A DNA stretch of 52,415 nt, from positions 1 through 52,415 of the forward strand of contig CACYHW010000018.1 in the NCBI GenBank assembly GCA_902774335.1, in the 5' to 3' direction. The DNA is from an uncultured Bacteroidales bacterium. Its GTDB lineage: Bacteria; Bacteroidota; Bacteroidia; Bacteroidales; Bacteroidaceae. The notes under the pieces are model-generated. The model made no database searches. It was given only the letters and a program-made list of their open reading frames with translations, and had not been told where the DNA came from. Each line of letters starts with the position of its first letter. Position 1 is the first letter of the stretch. Shown one piece after another: positions 1 through 7,208 of the stretch. The position numbers and the translations under genes are program-made.

Positions 1-1
1 G

Positions 2-181
2 GTTCCCACAGCTCTGCCTAACGTAAATCCTGCAATCCTTGATCCTCGCGACACTTACGCTAACGCTTCAGAGTGGGAGGAGAAGGCTAAGGATCTGGCT
101 GGCCGCTTCATCAAGAACTTCAAGAAGTATGAGGGTAACGAGGCTGGTAAGGCTCTCGTCGCTGCCGGACCGAAGTTGTAA
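2..181 (+). CDS. pckA: Phosphoenolpyruvate carboxykinase (ATP), C-terminal fragment
   Basis: Only the last 59 codons lie in the window; the gene continues off the left edge. The frame starts at base 2 and reads [16 protein letters not shown], then a helical stretch with [13 protein letters not shown], and ends in LVAAGPKL before TAA at 179-181. This is the tail I recognise from ATP-dependent PEP carboxykinases of Bacteroidales, cytoplasmic enzymes that interconvert oxaloacetate and PEP and fix CO2 during succinate fermentation. The catalytic and nucleotide-binding parts are not visible, so the call rests on the tail alone. A second, synonymously diverged copy of the last eight codons follows the stop (see the repeat entry at 188-239). 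Confidence 0.85.
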   Translation, partial: VPTALPNVNPAILDPRDTYANASEWEEKAKDLAGRFIKNFKKYEGNEAGKALVAAGPKL

Positions 182-187
182 GACGAA

Positions 188-239
188 GGTCCGACAGCAA
201 CGAGCATCTCTGCTCGTTGCTGCCGGTCCCAAGCTCTAA
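188..239. repeat. Extra inverted and direct copies of the pckA tail forming a hairpin
   Basis: Bases 195-206 and 211-222 form a perfect 12-bp inverted repeat (CAGCAACGAGCA and its complement) with the loop TCTC. Bases 213-239 also repeat the pckA end: they encode LVAAGPKL and a stop, like 155-181, but with only synonymous differences (five of 27 bases). The left arm therefore looks like an inverted, and the right arm like a direct, diverged copy of the gene end. The hairpin has no T-run behind it, so I do not call it a terminator. Recombination with another pckA allele or an old integration at the gene end are inferences. Confidence 0.75.
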
Positions 240-261
240 TATTTAGCTTAGACATATTTAG

Positions 262-300
262 AGATACTCTTTCCGGCGCATAACTGGAAAGAGTATCTTT
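262..300 (+). terminator. Probable intrinsic terminator of pckA
   Basis: A perfect 13-bp stem (262-274 AGATACTCTTTCC with 286-298) closes an 11-base loop and is followed by a T-rich stretch (TTTGCTTT). It lies between pckA and the next plus-strand gene and is the most likely end of the pckA transcript. Confidence 0.7.
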
Positions 301-343
301 GCTTTAAAGCTTTTACTACCAAATATCATTACAGAAAGAAACT

Positions 344-883
344 ATGAAGAAGATCTTTTTCACACTTGCAATCTGCCTTGTTGCAGTTGTTGCCTCAGCA
401 CAGCCTATGGGCGGTCGTCCCATGGGTGGCCGTCCCCCTATGGGCGCTCCCATGGGCGGCATGCAGAAACCTTTCTATGAACAGGAATCCGATTCTATAG
501 CCAACGCCCGTATCCAGGACGTTGCCGGCCGTCTTGACCTGACCGAGAAGCAGTTTGACAAGGTTACCAAGCTCTATGCACAGGAGTTCGAGGAGCTTTG
601 CCGTAACCTGCAGATGTCAGTCAGAGAGTTCCAGATGATGCAGAACGGAGGCTTCCGCGGACGTGGCATGATGGGTGCCGAAGCTCAGGCCGATGTCAAG
701 TTCGACACCGAAACTGCACGCAAGACTTACAACCAGATTATCGAAAAGTACGACAAGCGTTACAAGAAGGCTCTTGAGGATGCCCAGTACGAGGTCTGGA
801 AGAGCTTATCGGCCACAACACTTGACAACAAATTCAGCAGCATACTCCAGCATGTTCAGGAGAACACGCAAAGTATGTTTTGA
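344..883 (+). CDS. Secreted protein with GGRPMGG-type repeats and an LTxxQ-like motif
   Basis: The 179-residue product starts with a clear Sec signal peptide, with probable cleavage after ASA near residue 19. A Gly/Pro/Met/Arg-rich segment of near-repeats (PMGGRPMGGRPPMGAPMGG) follows, then a mainly alpha-helical region. Near residue 63 the helical part has DLTEKQFDKV, which resembles the LTxxQ motif of Spy/CpxP-type periplasmic proteins; small Bacteroidetes proteins of this kind are known but poorly characterised. A periplasmic chaperone-like or metal-sensing role would be inference. The gene stands alone between pckA and dapB, and I see no convincing promoter in the 43 bases before it. Confidence 0.7.
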   Translation: MKKIFFTLAICLVAVVASAQPMGGRPMGGRPPMGAPMGGMQKPFYEQESDSIANARIQDVAGRLDLTEKQFDKVTKLYAQEFEELCRNLQMSVREFQMMQNGGFRGRGMMGAEAQADVKFDTETARKTYNQIIEKYDKRYKKALEDAQYEVWKSLSATTLDNKFSSILQHVQENTQSMF

Positions 884-904
884 TTAATTTTTGGAGCAGT
901 GAGA

Positions 905-966
905 GTAGAGTCAAGCTCGCTTGAACTCTACCGAGTCGCGACAAAAATCATGAAACGAAGTTTCAT
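905..966. repeat. Two hairpins upstream of dapB
   Basis: GTAGAGT (905-911) pairs with 925-931 and CAAG (912-915) with 920-923, with one bulged A. A second hairpin pairs ATGAAAC (950-956) with GTTTCAT (960-966) around the loop GAA. Neither is followed by a T-run, so termination is unlikely. The block abuts the heptanucleotide repeats before dapB and could be part of an intergenic mosaic repeat or a leader RNA structure. Confidence 0.5.
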
Positions 967-967
967 A

Positions 968-986
968 ATTGAAAATTGAGAATTGA
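968..986 (+). repeat. Heptanucleotide repeat, short copy upstream of dapB
   Basis: ATTGAAA (968-974), ATTGAGA (975-981) and ATTGA (982-986) sit head to tail directly before the dapB start codon, whose A is the last repeat base. The same unit recurs at 16394-16442 and 25315-25406. Confidence 0.8.
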
Positions 987-1744
987 TGAAAATTGCATTA
1001 ATTGGTTATGGCAAGATGGGCCACGAGATAGAGAAGATTGCTCTGTCACGCGGTCACCAGGTTGTCAGCAAGATAGACATCGACAACCCGCAGGACTTTG
1101 ACAGTCCCGAGTTCAAGAGCGCAGATGTAGCGATAGAGTTCACCGCACCCACCCAGGCATACGGAAACATCATGAAGTGTTTCAAGAACGGCGTGAAGGT
1201 GGTAAGCGGCAGTACCGGATGGATGGCAGACCACTGCCAGGAGATGAAGGATCTCTGCAAGGATGGCTCCAACACTCTGTTCTGGTCAAGCAACTTCAGC
1301 ATCGGAGTAGCTCTGTTTGCCAAGGTAAACAGCTATCTTGCCAAACTCATGAACAGCTACCCCATGTATGAGGTCAGCATGTCCGAGACCCACCACATCC
1401 ATAAGCTGGACGCACCCAGCGGCACAGCCATCACACTGGCCGAGGGAATTATCAGCGAACTTGACCGCAAGGAGGGCTGGAGCAAGGGAATTCTGCTGAA
1501 TCCGGATGGAACAGTGACCGGTTCGAGCGAATGCAACCCCAAGGACGTTCGCATAGACTCTATTCGTGAGGGTGAGATAGCCGGTATACATGAGATAACC
1601 TACGATTCAAGTGCCGATTTCATCAAAATCATCCATTATGCCAAGGACCGCAGCGGTCTGGCACTCGGAGCGGTACTTGCAGCCGAATACACCATTAATC
1701 ACAAGGGATTCCTCAAGATGGATGACCTTATGAACGCAATGTAA
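986..1744 (+). CDS. dapB: 4-hydroxy-tetrahydrodipicolinate reductase
   Basis: This cytoplasmic enzyme uses NAD(P)H to reduce 4-hydroxy-tetrahydrodipicolinate in the lysine/diaminopimelate pathway, which feeds peptidoglycan. The 252-residue product begins with the nucleotide-binding motif GYGKMG (residues 7-12). It carries the substrate-binding signature ETHHIHKLDAPSGTA near residues 135-149, with the catalytic His and Lys of the family. The length is normal for Bacteroidetes DapB. I start at ATG 986; a TTG one codon upstream (983) belongs to the repeat that abuts the gene. lepB follows after 10 bases, so the two are probably cotranscribed. Confidence 0.95.
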   Translation: MKIALIGYGKMGHEIEKIALSRGHQVVSKIDIDNPQDFDSPEFKSADVAIEFTAPTQAYGNIMKCFKNGVKVVSGSTGWMADHCQEMKDLCKDGSNTLFWSSNFSIGVALFAKVNSYLAKLMNSYPMYEVSMSETHHIHKLDAPSGTAITLAEGIISELDRKEGWSKGILLNPDGTVTGSSECNPKDVRIDSIREGEIAGIHEITYDSSADFIKIIHYAKDRSGLALGAVLAAEYTINHKGFLKMDDLMNAM

Positions 1745-1754
1745 ACGGACAGAC

Positions 1755-3215
1755 ATGAATAAACTCGGGGAGGTAAGCCGCAAACAGTGGATCAAGTGCA
1801 CAGTATACCTTGTACTATACATACTGTTTCTGATTTGGGTTAGAAGCTGGATAGGAATCCTGCTCATCCCGTTCATATTTGATGCATGTGTAACACGTAT
1901 CATCAAATGGAAATGGTGGAAGAGCCTGGAGAACAAGAGCCTCTACCAGATAATGGATTGGATTGACGCCATAGTATTTGCACTGGTAGCAGTATACTTT
2001 GTAAACATCTACCTTTTCCAGAACTATGCAATCCCCTCCTCCTCACTCGAAAAATCACTGCTCATTGGTGACCGACTCTATGTGAGCAAGGTGGCCTACG
2101 GACCTCGCAAGCCCATGACTCCGCTCACCATGCCCCTTACCCAGAACACATTCCCGGGCGGTGGCAAGAGTTACTTTGACAAACCTCAGTGGCCCTACGA
2201 GCGCATCAAGGGACTGGGCAGCATCAAGCAGAACGAGATTGTGGTGTTCAACTATCCGTCGGGCGACACCATTGTCACCAACCCCAGGATAATAGACTAC
2301 TACACCCAGGTTTACGTTGACGGCAGGGAACTCTACAACAACGTTCACCGCAAGGCTGTTAACCCGGATACACTGACTGTTCTCCAGCAGCGCCGGCTCT
2401 TTGACGAGTACTACACACTGGGCCGCAGTTTCATACTTCAGAACAAAAAGGTTTACGGCGACATAATGACCAGGCCGGTTGACCGCAGGGAGAACTACGT
2501 AAAACGCTGCGTAGGACTTCCAGGCCAGACCCTGGAGATCAAGGACGGCATCATCTACATTGACGGAGTGGCCAACAAACAGCCCGATGCCGTACAGTAC
2601 AACTACAATGTCAGACTGCTCAAACCCATACCCGACTCCATGAGAGAGGAGATGGATCTGAGCACCGACGGACTGGATCCCAAGTTCAACCGCAAGGGTG
2701 TTGTTGAGATTCCCCTTACCGAAAAGGCCAAGCAGATACTTGCAAGCCATAAGGAGATAGCCGATACCATTGTAAGGAGCACGTTCAGCCAGGCCGAATC
2801 GGCCCTGATACTCTTCCCGCACAACATGAACACACACTGGACCGTCGATGACTACGGTCCCGTATGGATTCCTGCCAAGGGAGAAACTGTACAGATTACC
2901 ATTGAGAACCTGCCTATCTACGAGCGCATAATCAAGGTTTATGAGGGCAATGACCTCAAAGTTGAAAAGGACGGTACCATACTGATAAACGGACAGAAGG
3001 CAAGCAGCTACACCTTCAGGATGGACTACTACTGGATGATGGGCGACAACCGTCACAACAGTGCCGATTCACGCTACTGGGGATTCGTTCCCGAGGATCA
3101 CATAGTGGGCCGACCCGTATTTATCTGGCTCTCCCTGGACAACGACAAGAAGTGGGGACAGATAGGCAAGATACGCTGGAACCGCATACTGCGTCCGGTC
3201 AAGAAATACAATTGA
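1755..3215 (+). CDS. lepB: Signal peptidase I, long Bacteroidetes form
   Basis: This inner-membrane serine protease removes signal peptides from secreted proteins. The 486-residue product has hydrophobic segments near residues 13-43 and 69-90. The nucleophile motif IPSSSL follows, with the presumed Ser at 97, then GDRLYVSK. The general-base Lys lies in YVKRCVGLPG (Lys250), and the C-terminal signature GDNRHNSADSR is intact. A long stretch separates the Ser and Lys boxes, making the protein much longer than the 324-residue E. coli enzyme. The stop overlaps the next start by one base (TGATG), suggesting coupled translation with the WbqC-like gene. Confidence 0.93.
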   Translation: MNKLGEVSRKQWIKCTVYLVLYILFLIWVRSWIGILLIPFIFDACVTRIIKWKWWKSLENKSLYQIMDWIDAIVFALVAVYFVNIYLFQNYAIPSSSLEKSLLIGDRLYVSKVAYGPRKPMTPLTMPLTQNTFPGGGKSYFDKPQWPYERIKGLGSIKQNEIVVFNYPSGDTIVTNPRIIDYYTQVYVDGRELYNNVHRKAVNPDTLTVLQQRRLFDEYYTLGRSFILQNKKVYGDIMTRPVDRRENYVKRCVGLPGQTLEIKDGIIYIDGVANKQPDAVQYNYNVRLLKPIPDSMREEMDLSTDGLDPKFNRKGVVEIPLTEKAKQILASHKEIADTIVRSTFSQAESALILFPHNMNTHWTVDDYGPVWIPAKGETVQITIENLPIYERIIKVYEGNDLKVEKDGTILINGQKASSYTFRMDYYWMMGDNRHNSADSRYWGFVPEDHIVGRPVFIWLSLDNDKKWGQIGKIRWNRILRPVKKYN

Positions 3216-3817
3216 TGGATACCATCCTGCTTACATCGGCATATCTGCCACCAATCAGCTTCTTCACCGCCATCAACAGAGGCGGTGATGTTCTTGTTGA
3301 GCAGTATGACAACTATTGCAAGCAGACCTACCGCAACCGTTGCGTTATAGCTACAGCTGGCGGAAAACAGACTCTTACCATACCGGTGGCCAAATCCGAC
3401 AGCCCCAAGCAGCTTATGAAGGACGTACGCATCAGCGACCACGGTGAATGGCGCCGCCAGCACTGGAACGCACTTGAATCGGCCTACATGAACAGCCCCT
3501 TCTTTATGTACTATCAGGATGATTTCCGCCCCTTCTACGAGAAAAAGTATGAGTTCCTGATAGACTTCAACACGGAACTTACCAGGCGCATTATGGAACT
3601 GGCAGGCGTCAGGAAGGAAATAAAACTCACGGAATCATACATGCGCGGTACCGACGGTATCACCGATCAGCGTGCTCTTGCCGAGCCCGGTGTACAGGAG
3701 CCCCTCAACGCCAAGCCCTACTGGCAGGTTTTCAAACAGAAGTACGGGTTTCAGGCCAACCTGAGTGCAGTTGACCTGCTCTTCAACATGGGACCCGAGT
3801 TCCCTCTCTACCTTTAA
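3215..3817 (+). CDS. WbqC-like family protein
   Basis: The 200-residue product begins MDTILLTSAYLPPISFF, the N-terminal signature of the WbqC-like family, whose members often sit in polysaccharide loci. It continues with IPV, NALESAYMNSPFF and YYQDDFRPFY motifs. The biochemical activity of the family is not settled. An upstream ATG at 3152 in the same frame would lie well inside lepB; the ATG at 3215 overlapping the lepB stop is preferred because the family motif starts there. The stop overlaps that of the convergent GT9 gene, and the pair hints at a surface-glycan role. Confidence 0.85.
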   Translation: MDTILLTSAYLPPISFFTAINRGGDVLVEQYDNYCKQTYRNRCVIATAGGKQTLTIPVAKSDSPKQLMKDVRISDHGEWRRQHWNALESAYMNSPFFMYYQDDFRPFYEKKYEFLIDFNTELTRRIMELAGVRKEIKLTESYMRGTDGITDQRALAEPGVQEPLNAKPYWQVFKQKYGFQANLSAVDLLFNMGPEFPLYL

Positions 3818-4857
3818 AGGTAAGCCTTTACTTTGGCAAATACGGCATCAGGATCGATACCGGTCATGCAGCGGTAATCCTTATACATGCACTCCTTCTT
3901 GCCATAAATGGAGCAAGGACGGCACGGAAGGTCAAGCTGAATGCAATCCTCCGGTTTCTGGCCGAATCCCATGAACCCGGCAGCTGGATGTGTTGCACCC
4001 CAGACCGATACCACCGGAGTACCTGTGAGTGAAGCCAGATGCATATTCGACGAGTCCATGGCCAGCATTACATCCATGTGACTCATAAGGATAAGTTCGC
4101 CCTGCATTCCCAAGCGTGTGTCGATAAGCTCAACGGAGCGGTATTTCTGAGCCCACTCCTCAACCTGAACCACCTCCCTGCCGTATGCGAACACGAACTG
4201 ACGGCATACGCCGGCGGAGTCCAGCTGAGCCACCACATCCTCCATCAGATAGAGGGGATATATCTTTCCCTTATGGGCGGCAAAAGGAGCTATTCCTATC
4301 CACGGGCAATCCTTGGCACCTATATAATCAATCTTGGACAGGTCACCCTTGCCGGTACCGAATATGGATTTGAAATTGATCGGGAAGTCAAAGCCCAATC
4401 CCTTGAGCACATTAATGTAACGCTCAAACGATGTCAGACGCGGAGTAAGGTCCTTGTTACGGAACCTTGTCAGACGCTTGCGCGACCGGCGGTCCTTGTC
4501 TATGCGGCATACTCTCTTGAAGCTGAGACGGAAAAAGAACGACAGAGCCGTGGTACGAAGCACGCCGTGCAGATCGGCCACAGCGTCAAAACGCATCTTG
4601 CGGAGCTTGCGGAACAGCTTGAACATGGCTCCGAACCCGTGGTAATCCTTTTTGAGGTCAACACCCATAAAGCTGACGTTTGAGGGCAGATGCTCAAAGA
4701 ACGGAGCGAACTTCACGTTGGAGAGCATGGTGAACCTGACATCAGGGTAAGCCGTAGCCAGCGAATGGATAACGGGAACGGTCATAGCCACGTCTCCTAT
4801 GGCGGAGAAGCGGATAAGAAGTACGTTCTTGTATTTGGGAGTCTTATTTGGATCCAT
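3814..4857 (-). CDS. Glycosyltransferase family 9 (heptosyltransferase-like)
   Basis: Family 9 enzymes transfer heptose or a related sugar from a nucleotide donor during LPS core assembly at the inner face of the cytoplasmic membrane. The 347-residue product shows the N-terminal motif LLIRFSAIGDVAMTVPV (residues 13-29). It also has IGIAPFAAHKGKIYP in the middle and the donor-binding signature MDSSNMHLASLTGTP, followed by SVWGATHP. A Cys-rich segment (CRPCSIYGKKEC) lies near the C-terminus, as in many Bacteroidetes members. The sugar specificity cannot be read from the sequence. Its start overlaps the end of the upstream DUF4254 gene by 14 bases, so the two form an operon. Confidence 0.88.
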   Translation of the reverse strand: MDPNKTPKYKNVLLIRFSAIGDVAMTVPVIHSLATAYPDVRFTMLSNVKFAPFFEHLPSNVSFMGVDLKKDYHGFGAMFKLFRKLRKMRFDAVADLHGVLRTTALSFFFRLSFKRVCRIDKDRRSRKRLTRFRNKDLTPRLTSFERYINVLKGLGFDFPINFKSIFGTGKGDLSKIDYIGAKDCPWIGIAPFAAHKGKIYPLYLMEDVVAQLDSAGVCRQFVFAYGREVVQVEEWAQKYRSVELIDTRLGMQGELILMSHMDVMLAMDSSNMHLASLTGTPVVSVWGATHPAAGFMGFGQKPEDCIQLDLPCRPCSIYGKKECMYKDYRCMTGIDPDAVFAKVKAYL

Positions 4858-5458
4858 TCTGTCCGTAAAGAACAGGGTTGAGAGTAGGATCGTTGTACAT
4901 CTTCATCTGCTTGTACACCTTCATGAACTTGCGTCCGGCGGCCATGTCGTCAAGCAGCATGTCGATGGCTAAAGAGAGGTCCTTCCTCTGCTCCAGCAGG
5001 ACGTTCAGCTTCTCGCGGCAACGCTGCTGCTGATCGGCGGGAGTGTCGGTACGCTCAGCCTCGATCTTCATGTGGAAGATCTTGAGCGCAAGGATGGAAA
5101 GACGGTCTACAGCCCATGCGGGGCTCTCGGTATTGATTGTTGCGTCAGGCAGAGTCTTTACTGCACTGAACTTATCCAGGAAATAGCTGTCAATAAGCTC
5201 AACCAGGTCCGTACGGTCCTGATTGGAGCGGTCAATGCGGCGCTTGATGGCCAGAGCCTGCACAGGATCAATCTCGGGGTCACGGATAATATCCTCCAGA
5301 TGCCACTGAACGGTATCGATCCAATTCTTGAGATAGAGATAGAACTCTATGCTCTTCTCCTTATAGGGGTTGCAAATGGGAGTATCTACGTTATCTTTCT
5401 TATGATAATCCGCGATGGCACGCTCAAAAACCTCAAAACTTTCCTGGCTGAATGACAT
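4844..5458 (-). CDS. DUF4254 family protein
   Basis: The 204-residue, mostly helical, soluble product matches the DUF4254 family as I know it: MSFSQESFEVFERAIADYH at the start, NPYKEKSIEFYLYLKNWIDTVQWH, then DPEIDP and KRRIDRSNQDR. The function of the family is unknown. I chose ATG 5458 rather than an in-frame ATG at 5518, because the family motif starts there and the extra 20 residues look like untranslated leader. The gene overlaps the GT9 gene by 14 bases, which suggests a helper role in LPS or glycan synthesis; that is context only. Confidence 0.82.
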   Translation of the reverse strand: MSFSQESFEVFERAIADYHKKDNVDTPICNPYKEKSIEFYLYLKNWIDTVQWHLEDIIRDPEIDPVQALAIKRRIDRSNQDRTDLVELIDSYFLDKFSAVKTLPDATINTESPAWAVDRLSILALKIFHMKIEAERTDTPADQQQRCREKLNVLLEQRKDLSLAIDMLLDDMAAGRKFMKVYKQMKMYNDPTLNPVLYGQNGSK

Positions 5459-5592
5459 GATAACAATGTGATCTTTTAAAGACGCTGCAAAATTAGCGGT
5501 ATTTTTCTGAATTGCCAACCATTAGACCCCAAAACAGTATTACACACATTTGGGGCATTTGTGCATGCCGTCTTCTATTTGTTTTTTCATTG

Positions 5593-5624
5593 TTTGTCAC
5601 CGTTGGTGAAAATGGGTTTCTTTG
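5593..5624 (+). promoter_or_regulatory. Candidate promoter for acpP-fabF
   Basis: TTTG at 5593-5596 and TTTCTTTG at 5617-5624 are 20 bases apart, the spacing of the Bacteroidetes -33/-7 pair (TTTG and TAnnTTTG). The -7 box differs from the consensus at one fixed position. Transcription would start near 5630, about 33 bases before acpP. Confidence 0.4.
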
Positions 5625-5663
5625 CATCCAAAATCATTTTTTTAATTTTAAATTAGTACAATT

Positions 5664-5909
5664 ATGGCAGATTCACAGATTGCAGAGAGAGTTCAGGCTA
5701 TCATCGTTGACAAACTTGGTGTAGAGGCATCAGAGGTTACTCCTGAGGCAAGCTTCGCAGCTGATCTGGGTGCAGATTCACTGGATACCGTTGAGCTCAT
5801 CATGGAGTTCGAGAAGGAGTTCGGTATTTCAATTCCCGATGATCAGGCCGAGAAGATCACAACCGTAGGTGAGGCTATTGAGCTCATCAGCCAGGCAGCT
5901 ACAAAGTAA
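5664..5909 (+). CDS. acpP: Acyl carrier protein
   Basis: The 81-residue acidic protein carries growing acyl chains on a phosphopantetheine arm during cytoplasmic fatty acid synthesis. The attachment motif [15 protein letters not shown] is complete, with the modified Ser at residue 39. Length and helix pattern are normal for AcpP. fabF follows after 24 bases, the usual acpP-fabF operon, with a candidate promoter about 40 bases upstream. Confidence 0.96.
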   Translation: MADSQIAERVQAIIVDKLGVEASEVTPEASFAADLGADSLDTVELIMEFEKEFGISIPDDQAEKITTVGEAIELISQAATK

Positions 5910-5933
5910 TTCCGCAATCTTCTCCAACATAAG

Positions 5934-7208
5934 ATGGATCTTAAAAGAGTTGTCGTAACCGGACTCGGTACCGTCAATCCTCTTGGTAATTCTATCCCCG
6001 AATTCTGGGATAATGCCATCAAGGGTGTAAGCGGTGCCGGCCCCATTACCAATTTTGACACCAACGCCATTGAGACCAAGGTCAAATTCGGATGTCAGGT
6101 CAAGAACTTTGACATAAACGAATTCATGGACCGCAAGGAGGCACGCAAACTTGACAAATACAGTCATTTTGCCATTGCATCGGCAGTCCAGGCCATCAAT
6201 GACTCAGGCCTTAACCTGGAACAGGAGGATCTTAACCGCATAGGTGTGATCCTTGGTTTCGGTATAGGCGGTGTCGATTCCTTTGAAGAGGGTATAGATA
6301 CCATCCATGAACAGAAGAAACTTGGTCAGGAACTCAAGGTAACCCCGTTCTTTGTACCCCGTATTCTGGGTTCAATCGCAGCAGGTCTGATATCAATCAT
6401 GTACAAGCTCAAAGGACCCAACTACGCAACATCATCGGCCTGCGCCTCAAGTACCCACGCCATCATCGATGCCGTGAACATGATACGTCTGGGCAAGGCC
6501 AGTGTTATTGTCACCGGCGGTGCCGAGGCAGCACTCGGAGACTGCGGTGTAACAGGATTCGGAGTAATGCACGCCCTTTCAACCCGCAACGATTCACCTG
6601 AAACAGCTTCACGCCCCATGAGCGCAAGCCGCGACGGATTCGTACTTGGCGAGGGCGGCGGTATTCTGATACTGGAGGAGTACAGTCATGCTGTAGCCCG
6701 CGGCGCCAAGATCTACGCCGAGGTTGCCGGATGGGGAGCCACAGCCGATGCATACCACATGACAGCACCCGATCCCGAGGGTAACGGCGCTATCCGTGTA
6801 ATGCAGGAGGCTATCGAGGACGCAGGAATGAGCCCCGAGGATATTGACTACGTCAACATGCACGGCACATCCACACCCCTTGGAGACATTGCTGAATGCA
6901 AGGCCATCAAGGCTGTCTTCGGAGAGCATGTCTATGACATGAACCTGAGTTCTACCAAATCCATGACAGGTCATCTGCTGGGCGGCGCAGGAGTGATTGA
7001 AGCAATCGCCACCGTGCTTGCCGTCAAGAATGACATCGTCCCGCCCACAATCAACCATGAGGAGGGTGACGAGGATGAGCAGATTGACTATCGCATGAAC
7101 TTTACCTTTAATAAAGCGCAGAAGAGAGAGGTTCGTGCCGGACTTTCCAATACCTTTGGATTTGGCGGACACAACTCATGCGTTATCTTCAAAAAGTTCA
7201 AGGATTGA
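5934..7208 (+). CDS. fabF: 3-oxoacyl-[acyl-carrier-protein] synthase II
   Basis: This condensing enzyme of type II fatty acid synthesis elongates acyl-ACP with malonyl-ACP. The 424-residue product has the full catalytic triad: Cys170 in SSACASSTHA, His310 in MHGTSTPLGD and His347 in STKSMTGHLLG. Glycine-rich motifs GFGIGG and GFGGHNSC are also present. It follows acpP by 24 bases. The next gene overlaps its 3' end by 31 bases (ATG start) or 3 bases (TTG start). Confidence 0.96.
   Translation: MDLKRVVVTGLGTVNPLGNSIPEFWDNAIKGVSGAGPITNFDTNAIETKVKFGCQVKNFDINEFMDRKEARKLDKYSHFAIASAVQAINDSGLNLEQEDLNRIGVILGFGIGGVDSFEEGIDTIHEQKKLGQELKVTPFFVPRILGSIAAGLISIMYKLKGPNYATSSACASSTHAIIDAVNMIRLGKASVIVTGGAEAALGDCGVTGFGVMHALSTRNDSPETASRPMSASRDGFVLGEGGGILILEEYSHAVARGAKIYAEVAGWGATADAYHMTAPDPEGNGAIRVMQEAIEDAGMSPEDIDYVNMHGTSTPLGDIAECKAIKAVFGEHVYDMNLSSTKSMTGHLLGGAGVIEAIATVLAVKNDIVPPTINHEEGDEDEQIDYRMNFTFNKAQKREVRAGLSNTFGFGGHNSCVIFKKFKD

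Noticed and set aside
195-222. Perfect hairpin after pckA as a terminator
   Set aside because: No T-run follows; the hairpin at 262-300 is a better terminator.
2055-3056. A 333-codon open frame antisense to lepB
   Set aside because: It has no recognisable domain, lies fully inside lepB and follows from the codon use of that gene.
4039-4683. A 214-codon open frame antisense to the GT9 gene
   Set aside because: No family motif; the GT9 motifs are intact on the other strand.
6609-7172. A 187-codon open frame antisense to fabF
   Set aside because: A shadow of fabF, which has all catalytic residues.
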